A DNA stretch of 64,000 nucleotides from Peribacillus sp. FSL P2-0133 (GCF_037975445.1 NZ_CP150254.1:990001-1054000); one strand, 5' to 3'; positions 9,383 to 18,608 are shown, counted from the stretch's first letter. Made by a program: numbers and translations. Notes: generated by a model not told the origin, from the letters alone.

Positions 9383-9637
9383 ATGGGATTTTTATGGTCA
9401 TTAATTATCGGAGGTATCATTGGTTGGTTAGCAGGTATGATCGTTGGACGTGACGTACCATTTGGAATTATCGGTAACATTATCGCTGGTTTTGTTGGTG
9501 CATGGTTAGGTTCATTAATTCTTGGGAACTGGGGACCTTCAGTAGCAGATTTCGCTATAATTCCAGCATTGATTGGTGCTATCGTATTTGTCTTCGTCTT
9601 AAGCCTTATCTTAAAAGGCATGAGAAAAGCTTCATAA
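9383..9637 (+). CDS. GlsB/YeaQ/YmgE family membrane protein
   Basis: An 84-residue protein of the transglycosylase-associated / GlsB-YeaQ-YmgE family, linked to general stress in many bacteria; its exact role is unknown. Three hydrophobic segments are separated by short loops. The family GxxxG-rich start (FLWSLIIGGIIGWLAGMIVG) and the GIIGNIIAGFVGAWLG core are clear. ATG at 9383 follows a near-perfect AAGGAGGA ribosome binding site, so translation should be strong. It is monocistronic, with a hairpin terminator at 9650. Confidence 0.93.
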   Translation: MGFLWSLIIGGIIGWLAGMIVGRDVPFGIIGNIIAGFVGAWLGSLILGNWGPSVADFAIIPALIGAIVFVFVLSLILKGMRKAS

Positions 9638-9649
9638 ATGCAAAGATTA

Positions 9650-9678
9650 AGCTGGCCCAAGTGGCCAGCTATTTTTTT
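9650..9678 (+). terminator. Terminator after the GlsB-like gene
   Basis: Stem AGCTGGCC / GGCCAGCT (9650-9657, 9663-9670) is followed by ATTTTTTTT. Confidence 0.92.
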
Positions 9679-9797
9679 TGCCAAAATGAACGGATTTCGT
9701 CCCGACATGCCTATAAACCATCAATTAAGCCCAAATGCAGAAAATCCTGCAGCTGGTTCACAAAAAAATGGGCAACTATTTCATATTAATGGAAGAA

Positions 9798-9831
9798 ATA
9801 AGAACACCGTTCCGAAATCGAACGGTGTTTA
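9798..9831 (-). terminator. Terminator after the RluA-family gene
   Basis: Stem AACACCGTT / AACGGTGTT (9803-9811, 9821-9829) lies just downstream of the stop codon on the minus strand, followed by a moderately T-rich tail. Confidence 0.7.
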
Positions 9832-9837
9832 TTCAGT

Positions 9838-10749
9838 TTAAATGGTGACATCGAATATCTCAGGTCTATCAATGAAAGGAGCTTCAAGGCTCATTTTTCT
9901 TTCTGAAATGGGGTGGATGAATTCGATTTTCCTTGCATGCAGGGCTTGACGTGGAAATGTCTTTTTTCCGCCATACAAAGTATCTCCAGCCAAGGGGTGA
10001 TTCAAATGACTGAAATGCACCCTGATTTGGTGGGTTCGGCCGCTTTCCAGTGTACAGCTGACGAGCGTCAAGTTTTTCTTGGGATCGCGATTGAGTACCT
10101 GAAAATGGGTGACTGCCGTCTGGCCTGTAGGGGAAACCCTTCGTCTCGTGGCATGGTGTCGGTCGCGGCCAATTTTTTCTTTGATTTCGCCTTCGTTCTT
10201 TTTAATGTTTCCTTCGACTAAAGCTAGATAGGTCCGTTTGATTTCCCTTTCTTCCAACATTCTATCCAGCATGGACCCTATGAGGCGGTTTTTGGCAAAA
10301 AGGACCGCACCGGTGGTATCCTTATCAAGCCTATGAATATGCTTGATCATACAGGACTGGCCAGTTTTTTGAAGATGGTGCGCCACTCCATTGATGAGGG
10401 AGTGTGACTCACCCGGTTGAGAAGGGTGAGTATCCATTCCAGCCGGTTTATTGGCTATCAATAACACTTCATCTTCATATATGATGGAAATTCCTAAGTC
10501 TGCCGCTTGAACTGTTTCATTTTCAGCTTGATCCAATAAAGGGATGCTGATCGTATCTCCTTCATTAAGAACAGTTGACCATGTGACGGAATTTCCGTTC
10601 ACTGTCACTTCTTTACTCATCCTCCATTCATGGACTAATTTCTTTGGGGCCTTCCACCGCTCCCTAAAAAGCTTTTCCAATGTTAATCCATTCCAACTTT
10701 GGAGAACATCTATTATTAAATGTTGGTTAGTTAATTTAAAATTTTCCAA
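9838..10749 (-). CDS. yhcT: RluA-family RNA pseudouridine synthase (YhcT-like)
   Basis: A 303-residue pseudouridine synthase that isomerises uridines in rRNA or tRNA. The N-terminal 90 residues are a degenerate S4-like RNA-binding part (LEKLFRERWKAPKKLVHEWR). The catalytic domain has the motif HRLDKDTTGAVLFAKN with the essential aspartate, and GRTHQIRVHFSHLNHPLAGD near the end. The start is TTG at 10749, supported by TAGGAG seven bases upstream. B. subtilis has several paralogues. The call YhcT rests on the adjacent YhcU-like and YhcX-like genes, an argument from gene order. Confidence 0.85.
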   Translation of the reverse strand: MENFKLTNQHLIIDVLQSWNGLTLEKLFRERWKAPKKLVHEWRMSKEVTVNGNSVTWSTVLNEGDTISIPLLDQAENETVQAADLGISIIYEDEVLLIANKPAGMDTHPSQPGESHSLINGVAHHLQKTGQSCMIKHIHRLDKDTTGAVLFAKNRLIGSMLDRMLEEREIKRTYLALVEGNIKKNEGEIKEKIGRDRHHATRRRVSPTGQTAVTHFQVLNRDPKKNLTLVSCTLESGRTHQIRVHFSHLNHPLAGDTLYGGKKTFPRQALHARKIEFIHPISERKMSLEAPFIDRPEIFDVTI

Positions 10750-10981
10750 TTAAACTCCTACTTTCGACTACTTTGGTTTTAATTAAATGAAAAAAATATA
10801 TAATAATTATAGATGAGTCATGAAAAAAGTAACCTTGGACCTATTGCTGATGTTTCCGTGGTGGAAATTACCACATATTTTTTACAAAATTTATGTTATT
10901 CTAATGGGAAAGAAATCGCTTGTCCTAGAATATACATATAATAGATAGGTCTAACGGATCTGAAAAAAGGTGGTTTTTTTA

Positions 10982-11401
10982 GTGAAGACGGTCTTTTCTT
11001 CAACTGAAGAACAAGAGCAAGAAATAGCGAGTCTCGTTTCTCGTTTCTACGAATCTGTATTTCCAAAATACTTTACGGAAAGTGAAATCCTTCATTTTCG
11101 CGAGATTGGCGTTTTAAAGCCCAATCAAAGTTCTGTTACTTACTTGGCAACATTAAGAGACGCATTTCAAGTAATGACATGTCTTCAAGTCCTTATGTCG
11201 ATATTAGACAAACAGAAGAGAGAAGATTTTATATTGATGGAATCTAAATCTGAAGAATTGTTCCAACATAACATCACACTATTGAATGAATGCGGAATAT
11301 TCTTCCCCTTTTATTATGACCATTTTTCAAGTATAAACCATGAAGCGAATAATGATATGCAGATGATGGACATCCAGGTGGCGAATCAATATTTAGTATA
11401 A
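10982..11401 (+). CDS. yhcU: YhcU-like conserved protein (DUF5365 type)
   Basis: A 139-residue soluble protein of unknown function, recognised as similar to B. subtilis YhcU mainly from its N-terminus (SSTEEQEQEIASLVSRFYES) and from its position beside the YhcT-like gene. I chose the GTG at 10982, which sits 8 bases after GGTGG; the in-frame GTG at 10970 overlaps that binding site. The protein is predicted mostly helical with no signal peptide or membrane segment. A strong two-way hairpin follows. Confidence 0.75.
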   Translation: MKTVFSSTEEQEQEIASLVSRFYESVFPKYFTESEILHFREIGVLKPNQSSVTYLATLRDAFQVMTCLQVLMSILDKQKREDFILMESKSEELFQHNITLLNECGIFFPFYYDHFSSINHEANNDMQMMDIQVANQYLV

Positions 11402-11410
11402 GGCAAAAAA

Positions 11411-11463
11411 AATGAGCCGGCTATAACGGGAGAAGCATTTCCGTTAGGGCCGGCTCATTTTCT
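11411..11463. terminator. Bidirectional terminator between yhcU and the thioredoxin-like gene
   Basis: Stem AATGAGCCGGC / GCCGGCTCATT has an inner TAACGGG-type pairing, and T-rich sequence on both sides. Confidence 0.9.
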
Positions 11464-11469
11464 ACATCC

Positions 11470-11940
11470 TTAATTAATATCGTGGTCCTCGAACCATTTC
11501 TCGAACGTTACTTCATCATTAAAGCCGACGATTCGTTCTTGTTCTTCACCATTTTTATAGTGAACGATGGTCGGGGTCTTTTTGATGCCATAGTCGCTCC
11601 ATCCTTGTTCAAACTCCAAAAGATTGAATTGAACAAGATCAATACCCAATTTCTCTGCCAAAGGTGCCACGACTGGTGTGGTTTTTTGACTGATTGAATT
11701 CGTAGGACTATAGAAATAAACGGTCACGTCTTTACTATCTTGGAGGTCCTGCTCCAACTCTACAGGAAGGATCAAATTTTGATAATTGGGGTCATCCAGC
11801 TGATCGACAGTAGCAGGTTTAAGCTTATCCTTGCCGTATGGATTTCCTTTTGATTTTTCTTCTTTTTTCATGTTTGTAAAAACGCCCAGCAGGACAAAAA
11901 GGGCGACGATTATCACTAAAAATATAGCCATTTTCTTCAT
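11470..11940 (-). CDS. Membrane-anchored thioredoxin-fold protein lacking the CxxC motif
   Basis: A 156-residue protein with an N-terminal membrane anchor (MKKMAIFLVIIVALFVLLGV) and an external thioredoxin fold. Family members act as thiol-disulfide oxidoreductases beside a BdbC/DsbB-type quinone oxidase. Where the active site CxxC is expected after VTVYFYSPT, this copy reads NSISQKTTP, so both cysteines are gone; the cis-proline loop (KKTPTIVHY) is kept. ATG at 11940 follows GGAGG, and TAATG couples it to the upstream bdbC-like reading frame. A longer frame reaching 12063 is the out-of-frame tail of that gene. It may be inactive, or have lost redox activity only. Confidence 0.8.
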   Translation of the reverse strand: MKKMAIFLVIIVALFVLLGVFTNMKKEEKSKGNPYGKDKLKPATVDQLDDPNYQNLILPVELEQDLQDSKDVTVYFYSPTNSISQKTTPVVAPLAEKLGIDLVQFNLLEFEQGWSDYGIKKTPTIVHYKNGEEQERIVGFNDEVTFEKWFEDHDIN

Positions 11941-12378
11941 TAAGCTGCAACCTCCTTGGATCTTGTCCATACGATGTAAAAAATAATGATGAATGCAGTC
12001 AAGGCTAGAACGTGATGGTGATGAAACCAATACGTTTATATATTGTCCTGTACATGGAACCATTCCTCATGCAAGGGTGTGGTCGGGAAAGACTGAAACC
12101 TTTGCAAAATAATGATATGTGGAAATGTATGCACCGATGGCTGTTACTATCATGGTATAAAAGCAAATCCAATGATTTTTTCGAATGATTGCAATTCCTA
12201 AAATGATTGTAAAAGGATCCGTGATGATCCGCTTGTACCAACAGAGCGCAAACGGTTCATTTTGCTTAATTTCAGAGAAATAAAAGCTTCCAAACATAGC
12301 AATGATGGAGCAGCCAAGGCTACAGTTAATAAGTTTTCCCCATTGCAAATAGTCTTGTTCATGGTTCCTCTTCCCCAT
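11940..12378 (-). pseudogene. bdbC: Broken BdbC/DsbB-type disulfide bond formation protein
   Basis: BdbC-type proteins are four-helix membrane enzymes that reoxidise a thioredoxin-like partner using quinone. The start (ATG at 12378) and first helices are readable (GSFYFSEIKQNEPFALCWYKRI), but the first cysteine of the family CxxC is replaced. The frame then meets TGA where the second active-site region should begin (A-stop-GMVPCTGQYIN, near 12068), and the sequence aligns only across two further frame changes (IGFITITF, then LTAFIIIFYIVWTRSKEVAA). At least one nonsense change and two frameshifts are needed, so no intact product is made. Confidence 0.85.
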
Positions 12379-12564
12379 CTCTTTTTGCTCTCATGAAAAG
12401 TATAGTATGTATGGACGGGGTCTGTAAAATATATATTCTTTTTAACGGACATTAAGATTGGCTTTTATCCATGCAATTTTGAAATCCATGGGTAGGTTCA
12501 GTTGTTTTAATTTTTGTATAAGGGGTATAATTCTTATGGAAGAGATTAAAGGAGTCTGAGGAAA

Positions 12565-14112
12565 ATGCCTAATTTGGACCTGCATAAATATGAAAAAATA
12601 ATGGAAATACGTAATATGAGGCTAGGAGACATAGATGAAATAATTGCTTTGCAGTCGAGTTGCTTTCCTGGAATGGTTCCCTGGAAGCGAGAACAGCTTG
12701 AGAGTCATCTGGCAATTTTTCCGGAAGGACAGTTTGTGGCTGAATATGATGGAAAAGTGATTGGCTCATGTTCCAGTCTCATTATTAATTTTGACGAATA
12801 TGATGACCGACATACATGGGATGATGTAACAGATAATGGATATATCACGAATCATAATCCGGACGGTTATAATTTATATGGGATCGAGGTCATGGTCCAT
12901 CCTAAATTCCGCAGGATGAAAATTGGTCAAAGACTATATGATTCAAGGAAAGAACTTGTTGCCCATTTGAATTTAAAAAGCATCATTATCGGCGGCAGGA
13001 TTCCCAATTATCATAAACATGCGGATGAACTGTTACCAAGGGAATATGTGAAAGAAGTGCAATTGCATAAAATATATGATCCGGTTCTTTCGTTCCAGCT
13101 TTTAAATGGGTTCACGCTTATGAGGATCAATCCTAATTATTTGCCGGATGATCTGCAATCGAATAAGTATGCTACACTCATGGAGTGGAATAACGTCGAT
13201 TATCAACCGAAAACAAAACGTTATTATAAAACATCAGAACCGGTAAGGATCTGCGTCGTGCAATACATGCTGCGTAAAATCGATTCATTCGAAGACTTCG
13301 CTAACCAAGTCGAGTATTTCACCGACGTTGCTTCGGATGCTAATGCGGATTTCGCCGTGTTCCCGGAATTATTCACCACCCAGCTGATGTCTTTCTTGAA
13401 TGAAAGATCACCAAGCTTGGCTGTACGGAAACTGTCGGATTTCACGGAGCAGTACATTGAATTGTTTACCACTTTAGCTGTAAGGTATAACGTCAATATC
13501 ATCGGCGGTTCCCATTTCGTAAAAGAAGATGATGACAATATTTATAATATCGCTTATTTATTCCGTCGCGATGGGACGATTGAAAAGCAATATAAAATTC
13601 ATATCACACCAAATGAAAGAAAATGGTGGGGTATTAACGCAGGTGACCGCGTTCGAGTCTTTGATACGGACTGTGGAAAAATCGCCATACAAATTTGTTA
13701 TGATATTGAGTTTCCGGAACTCGCCCGGATTGCTACCGACATGGGAGCCAAAATCATATTCACTCCATTTTGTACAGAAGACAGGCAAGGCTACCTGCGA
13801 GTTCGTTATTGTGCCCAGGCCCGTGCTGTGGAAAACCAAATTTATACCGTCATTTCCGGAACGGTCGGGAATCTTCCGCAAACGGAAAATATGGATATTC
13901 AGTATGCCCAATCGGGAATCTTCGCTCCATCGGATTTCGAATTTGCGCGTGACGGCATAGTTGGGGAAACCAGCCCGAACCTTGAGATGGTCCTGATTGG
14001 CGATGTTGATTTGGAGATCTTAAGGCGGGAGCGTCAGTCTGGTACTGTAAGGCAATTGAAAGATCGCCGCCATGATATTTACAATCTGCATTACAAAGAT
14101 GGCGAAAAATAA
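12565..14112 (+). CDS. yhcX: YhcX-like GNAT-nitrilase fusion protein
   Basis: A 515-residue two-domain protein. Residues 15-215 form a GNAT acetyltransferase-like domain (IEVMVHPKFRRMKIGQRLYD is the acetyl-CoA motif). Residues 225-500 form a carbon-nitrogen hydrolase with the complete triad: Glu268 (FPELF), Lys344 (YKIHITPNE) and Cys378 (IQICYDIEFPE). The hydrolase should cleave an amide or nitrile. Length and architecture match B. subtilis YhcX, whose substrate I do not know. ATG at 12565 has GGAG ten bases upstream. It follows the yhcT/yhcU block, as in B. subtilis, and precedes pgcA. Confidence 0.9.
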   Translation: MPNLDLHKYEKIMEIRNMRLGDIDEIIALQSSCFPGMVPWKREQLESHLAIFPEGQFVAEYDGKVIGSCSSLIINFDEYDDRHTWDDVTDNGYITNHNPDGYNLYGIEVMVHPKFRRMKIGQRLYDSRKELVAHLNLKSIIIGGRIPNYHKHADELLPREYVKEVQLHKIYDPVLSFQLLNGFTLMRINPNYLPDDLQSNKYATLMEWNNVDYQPKTKRYYKTSEPVRICVVQYMLRKIDSFEDFANQVEYFTDVASDANADFAVFPELFTTQLMSFLNERSPSLAVRKLSDFTEQYIELFTTLAVRYNVNIIGGSHFVKEDDDNIYNIAYLFRRDGTIEKQYKIHITPNERKWWGINAGDRVRVFDTDCGKIAIQICYDIEFPELARIATDMGAKIIFTPFCTEDRQGYLRVRYCAQARAVENQIYTVISGTVGNLPQTENMDIQYAQSGIFAPSDFEFARDGIVGETSPNLEMVLIGDVDLEILRRERQSGTVRQLKDRRHDIYNLHYKDGEK

Positions 14113-14121
14113 AGAGGTAAA

Positions 14122-14175
14122 AGAGCTCGTGATGTGAAGAACGCTAGATTTGGTTCTTTTCATTACGAGCCTTTA
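14122..14175. terminator. Possible terminator hairpin between yhcX and pgcA
   Basis: GCTCGTGATG (14125-14134) pairs with CATTACGAGC (14161-14170), with flanking AGGTAAA / CTTTACTT extending the stem. The T run is poor. Confidence 0.5.
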
Positions 14176-14266
14176 CTTCATTTATTGGAATAAATATGAT
14201 AATTTTGTATATGTAAGGCAGATACATAATAATTGCAAATTAGGCGTTTGGGAGGAGATGTTGGAG

Positions 14267-15997
14267 ATGGACTGGAAATCTTTATACACCACTTGGGCAG
14301 GGTACCAGAATTTAAATGGGGAATTACGTGTCCTCCTTGAGGAAATGCAGCGGGATGAAGCAAAACTCGAAGATGCCTTTTATAAAAATTTAGAATTTGG
14401 AACAGGCGGAATGCGTGGGGAAATCGGAGTGGGAACGAACCGGATGAATCTTTACACTGTAAGGAAGGCTACGGTTGGGTTGGCTCAATATATCTCTTCG
14501 TTTGGAGAAGAAGCAAAAGGAAGAGGGACTGTGATCGCTTATGATTCGAGACATAAGTCCCCGGAATTTGCACTCGAAGCAGCTAAGACCTTGGCTACAT
14601 TTGGGGTGAAGGCTTATTTATTCGATGAATTGCGTCCGACTCCGGAATTGTCATTCGCGGTTCGCGAGCTGAATGCTTTTGCTGGAATCGTCATCACGGC
14701 AAGCCACAATCCGCCTGAATATAATGGTTACAAGGTTTATGGACCAGATGGAGCACAATTGCCACCGGAAGCAGCCGATCAAGTGATCAGCTACGTGAAT
14801 GCAATTGAAAATGAGCTAGAAATTCAAATTGAAGAAGCTGAAGTCCTTAAAGGGAAGGGCCTCATCGAAATGGTCGGGGAGGAATTGGATACGGCATATA
14901 ATCGTGAGTTGCTCACAGTTCCCGAGAATCCGCAGCTTGCCGAGGAAATAGATGTGTCAATCGTCTTTACACCGCTTCATGGAACGGCCAATAAATCCGT
15001 CAGGCGGGCACTGCAAAGCTTAGGGTATCAAAATTTGCATATCGTTAAGGAGCAGGAATTGCCAGATCCGGATTTTTCGACAGTTAAGTCACCAAATCCG
15101 GAGGAACCAGCTGCATTTGAAATGGCCATCGAACTTGGAAACAAAGTGGAAGCGGACTTATTGATAGCAACGGACCCAGATGCTGATCGGCTTGGAATTG
15201 CCGTGAAAAACGAGGTAGGTCAATATGTTGTCCTGACTGGAAATCAAACAGGTGCACTTTTCCTGGACTATTTACTGTCCCAGAAAAAAGAAAAAGGGAA
15301 GATTCCTCAAAATGGTGTCGTCTTAAAAACAATCGTCACTTCAGAAATCGGGCGGGCGATTGCCGAGTCATATGGCTTGAAAACGGTTGATGTACTTACC
15401 GGGTTTAAGTTCATTGCCGAGAAAATAAATCAGTATCATGTAAGCGGGGAAAATAGCTTTTTGTTCGGCTATGAAGAAAGCTACGGTTACCTGATTAAAG
15501 ACTTTGCACGTGATAAGGATGCCATTCAAGCCGCAGTGCTGGCTGTTGAAGTCTGTGCTCATTATAAAAAGCAGGGATTGACACTATATGAAGGGTTACT
15601 GAATGTGTTTGAAAAATACGGCTTTTACTTGGAAGGATTGCGTTCATTGACTTTAAAGGGCATTGAGGGAGCAAAACAGATTTCTGGAATATTGAATCAA
15701 TTCCGTCAAAATCCTCCTTCCCGAATAGCTGGCATTCCAGTAGTTTCTGAAGAAGATTATCAACGCAGCAAAAAGCGTACATTACTTTCAAATAATGAAG
15801 AATTGATCGAGCTTCCGAAATCAAATGTATTGAAGTATTTCCTTGAAGATGGTACATGGGTTTGCCTTCGTCCTTCTGGCACTGAACCGAAAATTAAATT
15901 CTATTTCGGTGTCCAAGGTAAATCAATGCCAGAAGCTGAGTCCAAGTTATCGGGAGTCATGGAAGATTTCATGAGCAAGATTGAGGCGTTAGTTTAA
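14267..15997 (+). CDS. pgcA: Alpha-phosphoglucomutase
   Basis: A 576-residue phospho-sugar mutase that interconverts glucose 1-phosphate and glucose 6-phosphate; in B. subtilis PgcA feeds UDP-glucose and teichoic-acid/glycolipid synthesis. The active-site serine is in [12 protein letters not shown], the metal-binding loop is DPDADRLG, the sugar-binding loop is GYEESYGYL, and the phosphate loop is [12 protein letters not shown]. The frame is open upstream to 14150, but I chose ATG at 14267 ([10 protein letters not shown]): it is spaced 9 bases from GGAGGAG and starts where the family usually starts. Hairpin and T run follow at 16013. Confidence 0.95.
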   Translation: MDWKSLYTTWAGYQNLNGELRVLLEEMQRDEAKLEDAFYKNLEFGTGGMRGEIGVGTNRMNLYTVRKATVGLAQYISSFGEEAKGRGTVIAYDSRHKSPEFALEAAKTLATFGVKAYLFDELRPTPELSFAVRELNAFAGIVITASHNPPEYNGYKVYGPDGAQLPPEAADQVISYVNAIENELEIQIEEAEVLKGKGLIEMVGEELDTAYNRELLTVPENPQLAEEIDVSIVFTPLHGTANKSVRRALQSLGYQNLHIVKEQELPDPDFSTVKSPNPEEPAAFEMAIELGNKVEADLLIATDPDADRLGIAVKNEVGQYVVLTGNQTGALFLDYLLSQKKEKGKIPQNGVVLKTIVTSEIGRAIAESYGLKTVDVLTGFKFIAEKINQYHVSGENSFLFGYEESYGYLIKDFARDKDAIQAAVLAVEVCAHYKKQGLTLYEGLLNVFEKYGFYLEGLRSLTLKGIEGAKQISGILNQFRQNPPSRIAGIPVVSEEDYQRSKKRTLLSNNEELIELPKSNVLKYFLEDGTWVCLRPSGTEPKIKFYFGVQGKSMPEAESKLSGVMEDFMSKIEALV

Positions 15998-16012
15998 ATG
16001 TATGAAAGCTAA

Positions 16013-16044
16013 ACGAAAGACCTTCTTCGGTCTTTCGTTTTTTG
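16013..16044 (+). terminator. Terminator after pgcA
   Basis: Stem ACGAAAGACC / GGTCTTTCGT is followed by TTTTT. Confidence 0.92.
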
Positions 16045-16163
16045 TGATGGCAAATTTTTAGCAGCATGAATGATCAAAATTCTAGGAAATTCCGTTTCCG
16101 TTTTGGTATACTGTATTGGCGACTGATCTCGGAAAACATAGGGAATAATGGAGGTATAAATTC

Positions 16164-16691
16164 ATGAAATTAGTAATCATTAATGGTTCACCACGTAAAC
16201 AAGGGCGTACGGGGATAGCCTCACGCTACATATCCAAGAAATACGGAGCGGAACTTATTGATTTAAGCAATAGTGAAATCCCTTTATATTCAGGTGAAGG
16301 TGAGCAATATCAATTGGATGTGATTCAAGGTCTTCGGAAAAGCATCGAGGAAGCTGATGGCGTAATTCTGACCACTCCGGAATATCATGGTTCCATGAGC
16401 GGGGCCTTGAAAAATGCCTTGGATTTTCTAAGCAGTGAGCAATTCACGCATAAACCAGTTGCACTATTGGCTGTCTCCGGCGGAGGTAAAGGCGGAATCA
16501 ACGCCTTGAATTCCATGAGGACAGTGGGTCGAAGCCTTTATGCAAATGTGATCGCTAAACAATTGGTACTGGATCCACATTGCTTCGATTACGAAAATGA
16601 TGGTTTATTTGAAGAGTCTGCCGTACTTGTAGAAGGTATGATTGAAGAGCTTAAAATGTATGCAACTGCATATACTTCAATGAAAAAATAA
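16164..16691 (+). CDS. azr: NADPH-dependent FMN reductase / azoreductase
   Basis: A 175-residue flavodoxin-like reductase closely resembling B. subtilis Azr (YhdA). It has the FMN-phosphate loop IINGSPRKQGRTG near the N-terminus, the flavin-contact segment TTPEYHGSMSGALKNALDFL, and AVSGGGKGGINALNSMRTVG. Such enzymes reduce azo dyes and quinones with NADPH; the physiological substrate is unclear. ATG at 16164 has GGAGG eight bases upstream. The next gene, YhdB-like on the other strand, keeps the B. subtilis neighbourhood. Confidence 0.93.
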   Translation: MKLVIINGSPRKQGRTGIASRYISKKYGAELIDLSNSEIPLYSGEGEQYQLDVIQGLRKSIEEADGVILTTPEYHGSMSGALKNALDFLSSEQFTHKPVALLAVSGGGKGGINALNSMRTVGRSLYANVIAKQLVLDPHCFDYENDGLFEESAVLVEGMIEELKMYATAYTSMKK

Positions 16692-16699
16692 TGAAATGG

Positions 16700-16738
16700 G
16701 GGTCAGGTATTAAAATACCTGACCCTTCCTTGTTTTTT
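16700..16738 (+). terminator. Terminator after azr
   Basis: Stem GGGTCAGGTATT / AATACCTGACCC (16700-16711, 16714-16725) is followed by a T-rich tail. Confidence 0.85.
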
Positions 16739-16823
16739 ATAGGGTTTCACCAGCCAAAGTTATATCCCCGATAATTAATCCTCTTGTATAAATTTTCCCG
16801 TTTTGCAAAAACTATAGTTGATT

Positions 16824-17066
16824 TTAGCTTGGAAGTTCACTTAAATAATCACTTGTTTGTTCTGCCGCATGATCAAGATAGCGAAGCAGTGCATACAGCT
16901 GGGATTGAACGATTTGATAATCATGTTCAAACCTGTAAGCGTGCAAAAAATGTTCTATTTTTTTCGAAAGAAAGTGATCTTTCGTTCGAACCATCAATAC
17001 TAACAAGCTGTCCCAATCAGAACGGTGTGTGTGAAACAATGCCTGATCATAATCCGCAATCCTCAT
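16824..17066 (-). CDS. yhdB: YhdB-like small protein
   Basis: An 80-residue soluble protein, rich in histidine and aromatic residues, recognised as YhdB family from the N-terminal pattern IADYDQALFHTHRSDWDSLL and the core KDHFLSKKIEHFLHAYRFEH. Its function is unknown. ATG at 17066 follows GGGGGAG. It lies tail to tail with azr and head to head with the carboxypeptidase gene. Its place between azr and a YhdC-type gene repeats the B. subtilis order. Confidence 0.85.
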   Translation of the reverse strand: MRIADYDQALFHTHRSDWDSLLVLMVRTKDHFLSKKIEHFLHAYRFEHDYQIVQSQLYALLRYLDHAAEQTSDYLSELPS

Positions 17067-17198
17067 GTTCTTCTCCCCCTTAATAAGGAGCTATTTGTAT
17101 TTTGTTCAGATAAGACAGAACATTTCCTTACAATAAGTGGAGATGTATTTGGACCGCGGTTGTTGCTTTTTTCCTGAATAAAAATAAAAGGTGAGTAC

Positions 17199-18167
17199 AT
17201 GAGAAAAATAATGGTAATTGGAATATTGGTACTGCTTTTTTTTCCTGAACCATCGCTGGCGGCAGAAGTGTATTCCCCTGAACAGATGGAAAGTGATCTG
17301 CAAGGAATCCAGAAGCAGTATGAATTGGACGTTAAAATAATCGGGCAAACTGAAAAAGGGAAAAATATAAAGGCAGTCAAATTAGGAAAAGGAAAAAGAT
17401 CGATTTTGCTGGTGGGATCACATCATGGACGGGAATGGCTCAGTTCCATACTTTTAATGCGCATGCTTGAAGAGTATGCAGCCGCCTATCGAGCGGGTAA
17501 ACCTGTTGGAGAATACCGGACGGAATCATTGGATGATGTGAGCATCTGGTTCATCCCGATGCTGAATCCAGATGGAGTAAGTATCCAGCAAGGTGATCTC
17601 TCCAACTTAAATGTTTTTGAAAAGGCTGCCGTATGGAAAATGAACCGATTTAGCAGGAATTGGTCCCGGTGGAAAGCCAACGCCAAAGGCATTGATTTAA
17701 ACAGGCAGTATCCGGCTGGATGGAAAGAAGTCATGAGTGATGAAACAAAACCAACGTATCAATTTTATAAAGGCCAACAACCACTAGAAGCAGCTGAAGT
17801 ATTAGCACTTACGGATTTCACGAAGGAGGTCGATCCCCTTATTGCTGTTTCCTACCATACCTCAGGAAGGGAAATCTTTTGGCATTACAAAAATAAACGG
17901 AAAAATATGGCGAGGGATTATGGGATTGCCAAAAAGACTGCCGAATTGACTGGGTATGAACTGACCTTTCCGGAAAAAGAAGCGGTAGGAAGCGGATTTA
18001 CGGATTGGTTCATCACTGAATTCCGCCGCCCGGGAATGACGATCGAGCTTAGTTATTTAGTGGATGAAACCAATCCGCCGTTGGCTGTGTTTCCTGAGGA
18101 GTGGAAGAGGAATCGATTAGTTGGAATCATGCTTGTAAAAGAAGCGAAGCAGCTGCATAACAACTGA
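17199..18167 (+). CDS. Secreted M14-family zinc carboxypeptidase
   Basis: A 322-residue exported metallopeptidase. Residues 1-21 form a signal peptide (MRKIMVIGILVLLFFPEPSL) ending near Ala-Ala. The M14 zinc site is visible as His76/Glu79 (GSHHGREW) and the later SYHTS histidine. Substrate-binding NPDGV, FSRNWSRWKAN and the C-terminal catalytic glutamate (MTIELSYL) are also present. Relatives cleave cell-wall peptides (gamma-D-glutamyl-diamino acid bonds) or ordinary C-termini; the sequence alone does not decide. ATG at 17199 has AAAAGGTGAG upstream. A small secreted-protein gene follows after 49 bp. Confidence 0.92.
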   Translation: MRKIMVIGILVLLFFPEPSLAAEVYSPEQMESDLQGIQKQYELDVKIIGQTEKGKNIKAVKLGKGKRSILLVGSHHGREWLSSILLMRMLEEYAAAYRAGKPVGEYRTESLDDVSIWFIPMLNPDGVSIQQGDLSNLNVFEKAAVWKMNRFSRNWSRWKANAKGIDLNRQYPAGWKEVMSDETKPTYQFYKGQQPLEAAEVLALTDFTKEVDPLIAVSYHTSGREIFWHYKNKRKNMARDYGIAKKTAELTGYELTFPEKEAVGSGFTDWFITEFRRPGMTIELSYLVDETNPPLAVFPEEWKRNRLVGIMLVKEAKQLHNN

Positions 18168-18216
18168 GCAATTTTACATAATAATAGTAAGCGGAAAGTA
18201 TAAGGAGGAAAAGATT

Positions 18217-18537
18217 TTGAAAAAAGTCATCGTGATGCTAATGGGGATTTTTTTGATCATACAAGCAGGGGCCATTTCAGCACAGGCCCAAAAACCCGAT
18301 TACGAAAAATACGGAAAGATTGCAATTGCAGTTGTGCAAGCAGATTATCCTGAAGTTAATATTAATGATTACGAATATAAGGGCAGAAAAACTGTATCGA
18401 AAAATCTCGTCGAAGACGATTTCAGATTTTTGGTCGATGATAAAGGTCAGAAGTTCAATGTCATCGTGACCGTACAACATGATTTGAAAAATGAAAAATT
18501 ACTTAGTTTGAAGGTCACGGAGCAAAAAGGAAAGTGA
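18217..18537 (+). CDS. yhdC: Secreted YhdC/YqzG-like protein (DUF3889 type)
   Basis: A 106-residue exported protein. Residues 1-25 are a signal peptide ending in AISAQA. The rest is a small alpha/beta domain with DYEKYGKIAIAVVQADYPEV and a repeated charged strand pattern typical of the DUF3889 family. The start codon is TTG at 18217, directly after a strong TAAGGAGGAAAAG ribosome binding site. The function is unknown. Position after azr/yhdB supports the yhdC label; B. subtilis has a second family member, YqzG. Confidence 0.82.
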   Translation: MKKVIVMLMGIFLIIQAGAISAQAQKPDYEKYGKIAIAVVQADYPEVNINDYEYKGRKTVSKNLVEDDFRFLVDDKGQKFNVIVTVQHDLKNEKLLSLKVTEQKGK

Positions 18538-18578
18538 GGTCAGAACAAACGGAAAATTCAAGGTATGCATCTTACCGG

Positions 18579-18608
18579 ACATCTTCACCTCGAGAAGATG
18601 TTTTTTTC
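18579..18608 (+). terminator. Terminator after the yhdC-like gene
   Basis: Stem ACATCTTC / GAAGATGT is followed by TTTTTTT. Confidence 0.88.

Noticed and set aside
9199..9708. 169-codon minus-strand frame across the GlsB-like gene
   Set aside because: Antisense shadow of a clear small gene that has its own strong binding site.
11470..12063. 197-residue thioredoxin-like protein with a long N-terminus
   Set aside because: The first 41 residues are the out-of-frame tail of the broken bdbC gene; the proper start with GGAGG is at 11940.
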